Origin: Arenicola marina
Lineage: Eukaryota > Annelida > Polychaeta > Arenicolidae
Assembly (NCBI GenBank): GCA_964019135.1
Contig: OZ025249.1
Coordinates: 6,498,039 to 6,562,038 of the forward strand
Direction of reading: 5' to 3'
Length of the DNA: 64,000 nucleotides
The notes under the pieces were generated by a model that had not been told where the DNA came from, did not search any database, and was given only the letters and a program-made list of their open reading frames with translations. Positions 1 to 13,500 of this stretch are shown one piece after another. A program made the translations under genes and the position numbers. The stretch's first letter is position 1, and the number at the start of each line of letters is the position of its first letter.

Positions 1-354
1 GGGTTCACGTTACCCCCTCCTCTCTGGTATCGCCCTCCTAGACCTCCCCGACCCCCCGTCCCCCCGTCCCCACACACACACCAAGACCCGGTCAGCAACA
101 ATGAACAGGTACACAGATACAGAGGAATAGTGCAGGTCCGCGTCAGAGAAGCGTGGAAGGTCAAGGACAAATAACACGTTTGCCATGTCAGGTTTCACAC
201 ATTGTGATGCGCAATCGAGAGGAATACACAACCGCCATCCCCAGGCAAGATCATTGTAAACGATGATCAACAGAGCATGTATTGTAATGGGGTAGGGGAT
301 ACGGTATGAGAGTTACAAAGTTATTTTGAATGAATCTTTCGTTGGAATGAGAGG
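1..354. other. non-coding flank, nothing recognised
   Basis: C-rich stretches and a short CA run occur, but I see no exon with good splice sites and no recognisable protein. It probably belongs to the intron or 5' flank of the EML-like gene that runs rightwards. Confidence 0.4.
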
Positions 355-1015
355 TGAAATGCCCCGCTGGTCCAGATATTGCACTCCCCCGCTGTTCCAG
401 ATATTGCACTCCCCCGCTGTTCCAGATATTGCACTCCCCCGCTGGTCCAGATATTGTACTCCCCCGCTGGTCCAGATATTGCGTTTCCCCGCTGGTCCAG
501 ATATTGCATTCCCCGCTGGTCCAGATATTGCACTCCCCGCTGGTCCAGATATTGCACTCCCCCGCTGGTCCAGCTATTGCACACCCCTGCTGGTCAAGAT
601 ATTGCGTTTCCCCGCTGGTCCAGATATTGCAGTCCCCCGCTAGTCCAGATATTGCACTCCCCGCTGGTCCAGATATTGCACTCCCCCGCTGGTCCAGATA
701 TTGCACTCCCCTGCTGGTCCAGATATTGCACTCCCCCGCTGGTCCAGCTATTGCACTCGCCGGCTGATCCAGATATTGCGTTCCCCTGCTGGTCCAGATA
801 TTGCACTCCCCGTTGGTCCAGATATTGCACTCCCCCGCTGATCCAGATATTGCACTCCCCGCTGGTCCAGATATTGCACTCGCCCGCTGATCCAGATATT
901 ACGCTCCGCCGCTGGTCCACATATTGCTCTCCCTCGCTGATCCAGATATTGTACTCCCCCGCTGGTCCAGATATCGCACTCCCCCGCTGGTCCAGATATT
1001 GTACTCCCTGTTGTC
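355..1015. repeat. minisatellite, 24-25 bp unit, about 26 copies
   Basis: The unit core is GCTGGTCCAGATATTGCACT followed by four or five C. Copies differ by single substitutions and by one C, so all frames stay partly open and give false reading frames on both strands. Each unit holds CCAG after a pyrimidine-rich run, which resembles a weak 3' splice site, but no exon next to the array could be identified. Confidence 0.9.
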
Positions 1016-1510
1016 GATTATGTTGCACTGGCGGATCCAAGGAGAGTGATTTAGAAGTTTTTTAATACCTCTCCCTTCAAGCAAGGGGGTGTTAAAGACT
1101 GCTATGCCTCAATGGCCCTTTTTGAGGAATAATGCCGTTTTCCATGCAAAATCAAGACCATCTCATGTGTGGAACTCTCCTCCCCCACCCCCAGGTTCGC
1201 AATTTTTGCAGTGCCGCCCCCTCCCCCCTTCAAATTCTAGATGCGTTCTTGTGTTGGTTTAACTTGTCTTCTGTAGGTAGTTGTTTGCTAACGTGACGCT
1301 TGCTGCACTTGCATATGCTCTGTGACTGTTGTATTGTGATACATGTGGTGATCTATTGCGGTGCTTTCCTTTCGCTGGGTGTTTTAATTAATCGCAAGTA
1401 TACGATTGTTACATGGTGTTGTCTCTTCTTTCGATGTTGTCTCTGATCGCTATTGTAACTTTATTGTTGTGTCTTTCCTTTCTGGATGTTGTGGATATCT
1501 TTTGCCGCAG

Positions 1511-1582
1511 ACATTCGTAAATTTACGGGCGCTGTCAAGCGGGCATCCGGGTTCCTGACGACCATGAGATCCCTTGTCAGAG
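1511..1582 (+). CDS. EML: EML-like exon A (first seen in window)
   Basis: The 72-bp exon lies between acceptor TTTGCCGCAG and donor AGAG|GTAAAG. It enters and leaves in phase 1 and encodes residues 1-23 (IRKFTGAVKRASG...). No domain is recognised; support comes from the good splice sites and the in-frame join to exon B. Its donor is the seed of the following 35-bp array. Confidence 0.65.
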
Positions 1583-4500
1583 GTAAAGAACCGCCATGTT
1601 TGTTATGTATGTCAGAGGTAAGGAGCCGCCATGTTTGTTATGTATGTCAGAGGTAAGGAGCCGCCATGTTTGTTATGTATGTCAGAGGTAAGGAGCCGCC
1701 ATGTTTGTTATGTATGTCAGAGGTAAGGAGCCGCCATGTTTGTTATGTATGTCAGAGGTAAGGAATCGCCATGTTTGTTATGTATGTCAGAGGTAAGGAG
1801 CCGCCATGTTTGTTATGTGTGTCAGAGGTAAGGAACCGCCATGTTTGTTATGTATGTCAGAGGTAAGGAGCCGCCATGTTTGTTATGTATGTCAGAGGTA
1901 AGGAGCCGCCATGTTTGTTATGTATGTCAGAGGTAAGGAGCCGCCATGTTTGTTATGTGTGTCAGAGGTAAGGAACCGCCATGTTTGTTATGTATGTCAG
2001 AGGTAAGGAGCCCCCATGTTTGTTATGTATGTCAGAGGTAAGGAGCCGCCATGTTTGTTATGTATGTCAGAGGTAAGGAGCCGCCATGTTTGTTATGTAT
2101 GTCAGAGGTAAGGAGCCGCCATGTTTGTTATGTATGTCAGAGGTAAGGAGCCGCTATGTTTTTTATGTATGTCAGAGGTAAGGAGCCGCCATGTTTGCTA
2201 TGTATGTCAGAGGTAAGGAACCGCCATGTTTGTTATGTATGTCAGAGGTAAGGAGCCGCCATGTTTGTTATGTATGTCAGAGGTAAGGAGCCGCCATATT
2301 TGTTATGTATGTTAGATGGTGAGGCCAAGGGATGCCGCCATGTTTGTTCCAGCGGAATGGCGAGCCGAAGCATTGACACCCAAGGCTACACGTTGATTAA
2401 TAATGCAATTGCCCCACGAATGGTCCATCTGAGGCCCAAAATGGGGAAACTGCAGGAATTGACACAGATGGTACGGACAATAGATGAAGCACAAAGCCAT
2501 GTTAACGACGAAACTGGAGCCAAAGTTTTGAATAGGGCGAGTGGAGGGAAGTGGGAACGATCCATATGCCCCTCCCCCCCCCCACCCCCCCTCGTTCTGC
2601 CATCACTGTCCCCTCTTTGTGAGCCTCTCTTTATTGTTTCTCGTGAAAGTATTCAAGTGAAATCATTAACATTCCTCGTGGCATTGTCCTACCATGATGA
2701 AAACAGTCAGTGACGTTTAACCTATAATGATGGTACTTTGTCAGCAAAGCACTATCTGCACAGCGTAATAGATGCCACTCAAAAAATCCGAAGGATTATG
2801 GATTTATAAAGGCAATTTTTAGCCATCGTACGACGAACACATGTATTGGTGTCTTGATTATTCCTTGCCCCTGTCGCTAACGACATTGGTCCTCCATTGA
2901 TTGAATGACCGTTGTGGAGATTACTAACGTCCCCCCCCTAACGTTGTCTGCCAGGAGACTCCAGCAAGCCGATACCCCTGATTCAACTGGAGCGGTCAGC
3001 GACTGAAGGGCCCATTGCAGAGGAAGAGCAGACCAGGGCGCGTAAGTCAAGCCTTCTTGTCGTCCTCACCAATATGGCTTAGGTCAAGGCCGAGGTATTC
3101 ACTGTGAAGAAGATGGCCTCTTACCATTCTAGCCTAGAGTTTGCTAGGCGGGAGAAGTCAATGGAACGGTTGCCATGGTAATGTAGAGTAACAGAATCCG
3201 ACGACCTCACTCTTACAATAATAGCCGGTATGACCTTGTCTCGTAATAGCAATAGCTGATCCGACCTTGTTGACTGTTAACAATAGCCAATATGACATTG
3301 TTAACTAATAACAATAGCTGACATGACCTTGTTGACTAATAACAATAGCTGATATGACCTTGTTGACTAATAACAATAGCTGATATGACCTTGTCCATTA
3401 ATACAAATAACTGATATGACTTTGTCCAATAATAACCGCAATGACCTTGCTCAACAAAAATCTTATTGAAAACGCTTTATTGGAAGCGGAATAAGGATTT
3501 TGCTTTGAAATGGTTTAAAGCTTCGTCTAAATCTTCGGACTTTAAACAGATTCTGCATGGAGCATTGCTGTGATTTAATCGGATTCTGCTTGGTATGGGG
3601 TATGTGCTGTACTTTGGGCCTATCTCAATAGTGAAATATAAGATGCCATGGAAACAAGGAGACTGGCACTTTGTTTTATGCATGATATATAATATGGATA
3701 CAATGCAGGACATGCTCAAAGTAACATATATGATACCAGATGAACCACGCAACATACGGAATGGGTTTGTGGGGGGTGGGGGGGTTGAACCCAAACTGGG
3801 GTTGGACGTTGAATTAGACAACGTCAATCATGTTGTCCTGGATACCGCGGTATTCCACTTAAACCACGGTGGGGGGCACCCCACCAACCCATTGATTGCA
3901 TTTTTCTCTGCCACACTTAGACACGCCGCCATCGGATGACAACACTGTGAAACTTTTTTTCATGTTTATTTCGAAGAGGAAATCTTGTTATTCGCAAACT
4001 GCGATCAAACAGATCATCAGGTATATGCCATTATTCGGTCAAGAAAAGTAGCACTGTGAGATTCTTTTAATATTCTAAAAACGTTCAATCTAAAATTAAT
4101 TTCGGCATTAAAGAACATAACAATATTGCACGTGCGTTCGTTTGGATGATTATTTCGAATTGATCAATCTTTGTATAAAAGGTAAGCTGTTAAAGATAGA
4201 ATGACATCAATATCATGATTAGTGCTACCAATGAATATATCGAAGGCTGTCATATTTATAGCCAAAGCTATTTCTATTTAACTCCAGATAATCGTTGCAT
4301 TCATATATGAGATGGATTATATCATGTGTACTGTCACAAATCGTGCATTGAGTACAGTCACTTTTACCCCATCGCATTAAAAGTTTCTTGCATGCTAGAA
4401 TCAGTTGTAAAACTTTGTAATTAAATTCTGCCAATTTCTTATCCGTCATTGTTTTTATCTTAATACGGTAAACTTCATGGAACTTCATACCAGAGTCCAT

Positions 4501-7500
4501 AAACGATTTAACCAATAAGCTCGTGTTTGTTTGTTTGTGATAATTGAATTCCGCAAGAATATCAAGTAAGCCTGGTTTATTTGTCGGTTGTGGACTGGAG
4601 TTTAGGATGCTGTTATCCATGCATATTTTTTTATAAAATAGTGGTAGCTTGATGAGATCAGGCACTTGCTTCTCGTCTATCGCTTTGAATCCTAAACTTT
4701 CTAAACTGTCCCCAAGCAATAGTATATATTGCTGCCCCAAAAACTTCCAGCTGTCACTGTCACAATGAGTTTTAGCCACATGACATCAATAGCCCGAAAA
4801 TGAGATTTAACATCTGTCATTTCAGAACCGCCATATTCACATCTCTGGATTAATACCTTTCTTTTAATTATCTCGATCCCCAGATAAAACGGGGGACACA
4901 CACACGGGGGCGGAGCAGTTAATTACAACGTAGGTGAGAATAGAAAGCACAAGAGATTTTGTAACAATAATTTTGCCGAATGGAGTCAATTGACGTTGTT
5001 TCCATTGCGTAAGGAATTGCATCGATCTTGTCCGGCTTAGCGTACCAGTTAAAGCTGTTGCACCTTTCCTCATCATACCCGACTTAAATCCCGGACATCT
5101 TATGAGTTCTGTTGTAAATTTAACACCTTCTGTTTCGTCTCCATTATTCCCTTCCGCGCTAAGAAACATTCCTATGGTTTTACTTATATTAAGTTCGGGG
5201 CCCATCGCCATAGAAAACAGATTGATTTCCTTGAGGGCCTCACTTATTTGGTTTGCATCCCTTAAGAGAAGAGTCGCATCATCAGCACATTGATATATTT
5301 TTTTAAGCTTTTTTTGGAAGCCTTTATCTTCATCGTATATTCTTCAATAGCGTTGTTTCGTTTTATTCTCAGGGCTAATAATTCTACCATTAAAATACAA
5401 AATAGATGAGAGATCGGACAACCTTGCCTAATTCCGGTTTTAATCCAGTTGATGAAATTAATCAGTCCAAGACTGTGAATCATGCATGGTTCAACCATTG
5501 CTAACACAGCGGGTAGCAGGCCAAGACAGCAGTGCACAGTCCATACCATGTCAATTGATGCCTACACAATAGCTATAAGTGGCCCATATTGCTGAAGTGG
5601 CGATATAGAAGGGGTAAATGGCGACACGCGACACATGTATATTGGAAAAATCGGCATTCGACATTGACCGTCAAATTCCGACATCAGATTTCGAATCAGA
5701 TTTTTGAAGAAAAAAAACACGTCACTGCAAAGAATCGACACTGGACACTGGCCCTACCATTCCAGACCCCTTGAGGTGTCCCAGCACTATTGTTTAATTG
5801 TGGTCCAGAATCAATGTGTGGTTGAAGCCCCACAATGTACACGAGGTTTCTGGGAACCATTCTTGGGCATGTCTAGACCACCAGATACCGTTTCATAGGG
5901 TTAAAGCGGGTGTCAACCCTAATCTATTCGCGATATGCACGGAACATTTAAATCTTTAAATTAAATTGGCGTGTGTTAACGCTTTGTTTTGGCCGACTGA
6001 TAAGGAGAAATACATTAAGGCAACACGCCTCTACCAATGCCGAGCAGCTTGGAGGATAGACACTTGGGTATAATATGAAGCGTTAAAGCAGCATTAGAGG
6101 CTAGGCTGGCGGCTTCCTTTAATGTTTAATGTTATGATCTATGATGCAATATTCCTTACAATTTTAATTTCCGTTGCTCTGTGTAATGCGCAGTGGTTTG
6201 CAGACCCCTGGAGGCCGGCCGCCCGAGTACCCTAGAACCGCCGTTGCGTGTTAATTGCGGTGTGCCGTGGCAGGCCACGCGTGGCCGACCGCCGAAGTAC
6301 CATTGTGGGATAACGCTGTTCTATAAATAGCCAAGCTGCTGTCTTCAGAGTCCTGCACATGCGCACCCTATAACTACGCAGTCCAAGTCGGTCTTCGGTG
6401 TCTAGCGGCTTAAAGGATCTCATAATAGCTCAGCGAGTGATATGAGGCATGTAACCCAACGCCGTCTGATTACTAATACCGTAATAAACCAGATTCTATC
6501 CCACTAGGCAATTTCAGTATGGCAGACAGTGATCCCAGTTTATTCTTTTATATACTGTTGAAGTTTTGACATTAATATGACAATGACATACCTAAACCCG
6601 TCCAAATAGGTGGTCATGTAATGTTGTTAAGATGCCTCAGGCGTAAGGCTGATATTGGGGTTGATAATGGCGTCCAGGACATGAGGCATTTACTCTGGGA
6701 CGGGTATCCACTTCCAGATACTCACTTCTGTACGGCCACAATCTTCACATAATAGCATTTCTGTAATACTTGCATGTGATATATCGGTCCAGCGCTAATA
6801 GACAAATACTCAAAAAAAAACTCGAATCAAAAGGGGGAACTTCCGTAACTAATGCGTTAATAAATTGCACGGAATGGGGACAATGCGACACTGTCGCAAA
6901 TGTAAAATTGAAACCTCTAATGTTATGTCTAATCTAGTTCAATGTAATATGAACATGATTTACGTACCTACGCCATTACTAGGTTTTTTAGATCGCACTT
7001 GGATTAACGTTACCAATTAAGCCGAAATAGTTTAGGATAAAATAAGATAAATGCCTAGCCACATTTCATTGATTTCTGCTTTCTGTTCGCGCTGCGCGCC
7101 GACGACACAGAGCGTCACGTGTCGTGAGAAGGGTACCCGGGTGTGGTTGTTTGAGGGAAGCAAGACGTTCACACTTGAAATAATTGTTGACAGGTGATGG
7201 CGACGTGACGCCCACCCAGACCCCTACCTCCAGCACCATGGCACTCGGCGGCGGCGGCGGTGGGGGTCGGGGCCAAGCCGACGGGGGCAGGGTGGAGATT
7301 CGAGTCCGGGGCAAGAAGACGCAGGTGCCAATGCCGGACGCGTCCCTGGGGCGACAGGCCAGCCTTGAACCGCCGGACGAGACACTCAAGCTGGAGTGGG
7401 TGTAAGTCTCTAGCTCTCAGTCTACTGCAGCCCAGCATTAAGCCGCCGGGTAGGCCAACTGAGGCAATATGTGTACTGAAACGGCGGCCGGTAGCACTCT

Positions 7501-10500
7501 TATTCGTGCAAACATCACTTATTTCACGAGGTTTCCGACAAAGGCATATCCATGTAAACGATCACCTTCACAAATACTAAGAATCATCATCAAGCCGACC
7601 GAGAGGCATCACATCCCACATCGCCTACGATGTCATTGCTAAAAATTAAAAACAACAACGTGCCTAAACAGGATGGAACCTTTAGGGCAAACCAGAATCT
7701 GTGTGACGCCAATCTGAAGGCTTTCCGTCAAGAACAACTCGCCGTTGACGACCGGAGAGATAACTGCTAAACCAACCATGCCATTCCTCTGTAATTCCTA
7801 ATGACTGTAACTTTAAAAGTAACCCTGTATACTAGGCCGGTGACATTGCACCTTGGGCAGTCAGCACGGCATACGGCCATCCATCCCAGAGGACTGCTGC
7901 TTTGACGCGATCGTATATTTGAAGCATTATATTTAGCGTATTCCAAGAGGCAAGCATGGGCAAGAAATAAATAACTAATTAATAATATATTAAATCTCCT
8001 TATAATTTTGTGTGGAAGAAACTGATTTATGTTATTAATTGAGACATGACGTAAAAGTAATTATTGCGAGCTACCACCGTCAATTCATTGTGTGTTGTGT
8101 ACTGGCGATAGAGAAACGGCGTGCGTCATCGGGGAAGTGTTACATAAGTGTATAAACATGTGTATCTACATTGCAGGTACGGTTACCGTGGCAACGATTG
8201 TCGATCGAACATCCTGGTGACGAAAGACAATGAGATCGCCTACTTCATCAGCAATGTGGTGATCTTGCTCTCTAGGGAGCAGCACCGTCAGCGTCATTAC
8301 CGGGAACACAGCCAGGAAATAAGAAGGTCGCGCGCATCATGCATATTCCATACCGAGAAGTTATTCTGGCCACGAAGCCAACAATTCCTTTGCCACTTTC
8401 TTCTAGTCAGATAAGAACGGTGCACCTGAGCGAGTGCGCTTGTCTCTTTCTTACATAACAGTTTTCCTCGGGGGCAGCTAGGTCACTGAACCCAAGGTTT
8501 GCACTGCTCAGCGACAAAGCCTAACATAGAACTTGGTATGTTGATGTTAAAGTGATTAAGACTAGAACCATTTTTTACAGCATGGCCCTGCATCATAATG
8601 GAGTTACCATGGCGACAGGACAGTCCAGCTCCCCCGACAAAAAAGACGTAAATATATTTTCACATTGCTGGAAATATCATGAATGTTTTAGTCAGTCGCC
8701 ATTTCACCCCCAATTAATTCATGTCGCATGTTCCACACTGATGTAAAAACACGTTGACAACATACTAGATGCAATAATTCATCCTCCAGTCCATGAGTCA
8801 TTTAATTAAGTTATTATAATGCGGATAATATATGGAGCAATTATTTTAAATTTGAATTAACCTTTACATAAATACGGTTATTCAAATCATTATAATGCGG
8901 ATCATATATGAAGCAGTTATTCTAAATTTTAATTGATCTTTATGAAAATACGGTTTTTTGTCAGCCCTGTTGTTCCTTTTCTTCCCAGCAGGCGCACGTG
9001 CGACTGTGGCAGACAGACACCCTGGACACACTGCGGCTTGTCGGCACTGGCGTCCTCGACAAAACTGTCCTCTCGCTAAGCTTCTCCAAACCAGTGGTAC
9101 GAACACGTGACTAGGCATGTTGTGTGGCCACGTTTTATTCCATATTGTGACTAGAAGTTATTAACCCAGTCTTTGTTATTAGCGATTGTTTTGCGCCAGG
9201 CAATCTTCTTCGGAAAATGATAATTCCACGAACCTCGTCATGAAGACTAATTAACTATCATTTAGCGTAGGCCGAGAGCCGCGTGCAGAGGAAGGGAAGG
9301 GGTGCTTCGCTTGGAGCAACATTGGCGAAAAATGAACTCATATGTCATGTGGTACAAGACACGAGCCGTAATTGCTGAAATTCTTTTGAGCTGGTAATGG
9401 CACAGGAGACGCTAGAGTGTTGATATGTGACCTTGTGCGGACGGCTTGACCTTGAGACGGCTGGAGTGTTAGTGACGTGACCTGTGACCTGCTGCTGCCA
9501 ACAGGACATGTGACCTTGTGACCTGCTGCTGCCAACAGGACATGTGACCTTGTGACCTCTGACCTCCGGACAGCAGAACGTGACCTAATGAACTCCTACC
9601 TCCTGACAACAGGACATGTAACCTAATGAACTCCTACCTCCTGACAGCAGGACATGTGACGTCGTGACAAGGTAACATTTGTATCTTCTTCTCACAAGCC
9701 TACCCCAGCGCCATCTCTGAACGGACCGGGGCAGTCAGCGGCAGATGACGAGGTTGGAATTTTAATACGTTTCATATGAAACATATATTTATCATGACCC
9801 ATGAAGACCCATAAATATTTAGAGGTCTTTTAATATACACCGTATATTAATCCGATACAGAATTATAACCCGTGAAAGCCTTATTAATGTAATTATTCTT
9901 ACTCGTCACATGTACATCAAGTGTCGTCAAATGAACGACATTGAACTTGTTGTTACGGTAACCATAGATACATTCTTATCAACGGACACTCATTCCTCAC
10001 ATCACCACTGCCCCACGTCACCGCTCACCTCACCGTTGACCCCAACGGTGCTGGGGTCACGAATGATTTTAGGTGGTTTTCGAGGATCGAATATTGAATT
10101 TTTGGTGCAGAATTTGAAGAAAATAGACATTCCGTTGTCGAATGATTACAATGGAAAGGTTACGCGAAAAAATATTTCAAAATAACACGGGGTCAAAGTT
10201 TAAAACGTTTTACGCCTTTGACCTCGACCGCACTCGAAAATATAGTTCGAAAGTAACATGGTTTTAAATTAATCAAACTTAAATGCATTCATCAGGTATG
10301 GTGCCAGTGGCACAGTAAATGCTAAACAGTGGTGTATTTGATGCCAAACTGCTAATTTATCTTCGATGGGATTCGTTTTAATTTTCGCATCTGAAGGATA
10401 ATTCTGATAGTTAAATTTGACGTGGGGCAGAGGGACTATGGCGCAAGCATAACACCCTCTGCCGGGAGATCGATCAAAGGAATTTATACATGTATACAGT

Positions 10501-13500
10501 ACAGAATGATTGGCTGTTGTCTACTACTGTTGAGTAGATTGATGCTCGAGGGCCCCATCTTCTGCTCGCGAACGGTTCAGTATGCAGGGAGCAATTAGAA
10601 CAGACATAATTGTGGCTAAAGAACATTTACCCTCAAGGAATATCAGAACAGTGTTTTTGCCATAACATTTAGTTTAACTAGGGGTAATGCGCCCTCTACC
10701 GTCAACAGACTCCTGGCCGTGATCACTTAGTATCTCACGTATATTGAGTCCGCCCAGGCCGAGTCCCAGTCCGCCCAGGCCGAGTCCCAGTCCACCCAGG
10801 CCGAGTCCCAGTCCGCCCAGGCCGAGTCCTAGACCGCCCAGGCCAAGTCCAGGTCCGACCAAGCCGAGTCCAAGTCCGCCCAGGCCGAGTCCCAGTCCAC
10901 CCAGGCCGAGTCCAAGTCCGCCCAGGCCGAGTCCTAGACCGCCCAGGCCGAGTCCCAGTCCGCCCAGGCCGAGTCCAAGTCCACCCAGGCCGAGTCCAAG
11001 TCCGCCCAGGCCGAGTCCCAGTACGCCCAGGCCGAGTCCAAGTCCGCCCAGGCCAAGTCCAGGTCCGACCAAGCCGAGTCCAAGTCCGCCCAGGCCAAGT
11101 CCAGGTCCGACCAAGCCGAGTCCAAGTCCGCCCAGGCCGAGTCAGAGACCGCCCAGACCAATGTTAAACCAAATGAAGGGCGTGGCGCGCGCCCCCTATC
11201 GGTCGGAGATTGCTGACGCTAATCATTGTAATGACACGTTACTGAAGGTTCCCGTGTTATGTTCTTAGGAGCTGCTCAGCGTCATAGACGGGCGTAACGG
11301 ACATGGACTGTCGGTGTGGAACTCAGCATCCGGGACCATGGTCTGCCAGACACAGGTGGCTCTCTGTTGTACTACCACCTGGTCACCCCGCCCGCCATAT
11401 CGCCTCCCCCACATTGCTAACCCCACAGCACCACCCCACACCGTTAACCCCAACCCGCTAACATCCATCACACCGCCACCCCACACCGCCACCCCACACC
11501 ACCACCCCCACACCGCTAACCCCACAGCACCACCCCCAGACCACCACCCCACACCGCTAACCCCACAGCACCACCCCACACCACTAAGCCCACACCACCA
11601 CACCATACCGCCACCCCCACACCGCTAACCCCACACCGCCACCCCCACACCGCTAACCCCACACCGCTAACATCCATCACACCGCCACCCCCACACCGCT
11701 AACCTTACACCGCCACCCCCACATCGCTAACCCCACACCGCCACCCCCACACCGTTAACCCCACACCGCCACCCCCACACCGTCAACCCCACACCGTTAA
11801 CACAACACCGCTAACCCCACACCGCTAACCCCACACCGCCACCCCCACACCGCTAACCCCACACCGCCACCCCCACACCGCTAACCCCACACCGCCACCC
11901 CCACACCGCTAACCCCACACCGCCAACCCCACACCGCTAACCCCACACCGCCACCCCCACACCACTAACCCCACACCGCCACCCCCACACCGCTAACCCC
12001 ACACCACCACCCCCACACCGCTAACCCCACACCGCTAACATCCATCACACCGCCACCCCCACACCGCCACCCCCACACCGTTTACCCCGCACCGTTAACC
12101 CCACATCGTTAACCCCACACCGCCACCCCCACATCGTTAACCCTACACCGCCACCCCCACACCGCTAAAATCCATCACACCGCCACCCCCACATCGCTAA
12201 CCCCACAGGCACCACCCCCACACCACTAATCCCCACACCACCACCCCCACACCGTTAGCAACACACCACCACCGCTCTCATCGCCAACTCAATACCGCTA
12301 ACCCCACACCGCCACCCCCACACCACCACCCCCACACCACTAACCCCCACACCGCTAACCCCACACCGCTAAAATCCATCACACCGCCACCCCCACATCG
12401 CTAACCCTACAGCACCACCCCCACGCCACTAACCCCCACACCACTAATCCCACACCACCACCCCCACACCGCTAACCCTACACCGCCACCTCCACACCGC
12501 TAACCCCACACCGCCACCTCCACACCACTAACCCCCACACCGCTAACCCCACACCACCACCCCCACACCATTAACCCCACACCGCTAAAATCCATCACAC
12601 CGCCACCCCCACATCTCTAACCCCACAGCACCACCCCCACACCACTAACCCCCACACCACTAATCCCACACCACCACCCCCACACCGCTAACCCCACACC
12701 GCCACCTCCACACCACCACCCCCACACCGCTAACCCAGCACCGCCACCTCTCACATCGCCAAACCCACACCACCATCTCCCACATCGCCACCCCCACACC
12801 ACCATCTCCCACACCGCCATCCCCACACCACAACCTCCCACATCGCCACCCCCACCCCACCACCTCTCACATCGCCACCCCAACACCAAAACCTCCCACA
12901 TCGCCACCCCCACCCCACCACCTCCCACATCGCCACCCCCACACCACTAACCCTACACCACCACCCCCTACCACCATCTCTCACATCGCCACCCCCACAC
13001 CGCTAACATCCCTCACACCGCCACCCCAACACTGCCACCCCACACCACCACCCCCATACCGCCTCCCCTCACACCGCCTCCCCCACAATCCCAAGCCCGC
13101 CACCCCCAGACCGCCACCCCCACACCCTCAGGCCCAGACCGCCACCCCATGCCGCCACCCTGCTGTTGATACCTGTTGTCTTAATGATCTGTCCTAAATG
13201 TAGAGCCTCCCTGATTACCTGTAATATTATTTAGCAAAAAACAAGTGAACGTTTTCATCGGTGTCATCGAACGCAGGGATACAAAATCAACGCCAGAAGT
13301 AAACCATGACCCAGAGGGATCAGATACATACGTGGCTTTCCGGTAAACCATGACCCAGAGGGATCAAATACATACGTGGCTTACCGGTAAACCAGTATAA
13401 TTGGCTGAGCATAGTAACAAGTGGAAAACCCACTCCTGCCCTGTCTGTATCGTATGTCTCATCTCTGCCCACCCCTGCCCACTTCTTGCCCTGTTTGTAT

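Noticed and set aside
379-1065. 228-codon frame over the 24-25 bp array
   Set aside because: It is produced by the repeat; no splice sites or family similarity.
2261-2713. 150-codon frame after the 35-bp array
   Set aside because: It begins inside the array, has no homology, and lies between EML exons A and B, which join in phase.
10744-11268. Pro/Ser-rich 174-codon frame and Gly/Leu-rich antisense frame
   Set aside because: A 21-bp repeat gives a heptapeptide in every open frame. EML exon F joins G in phase 0 without it.
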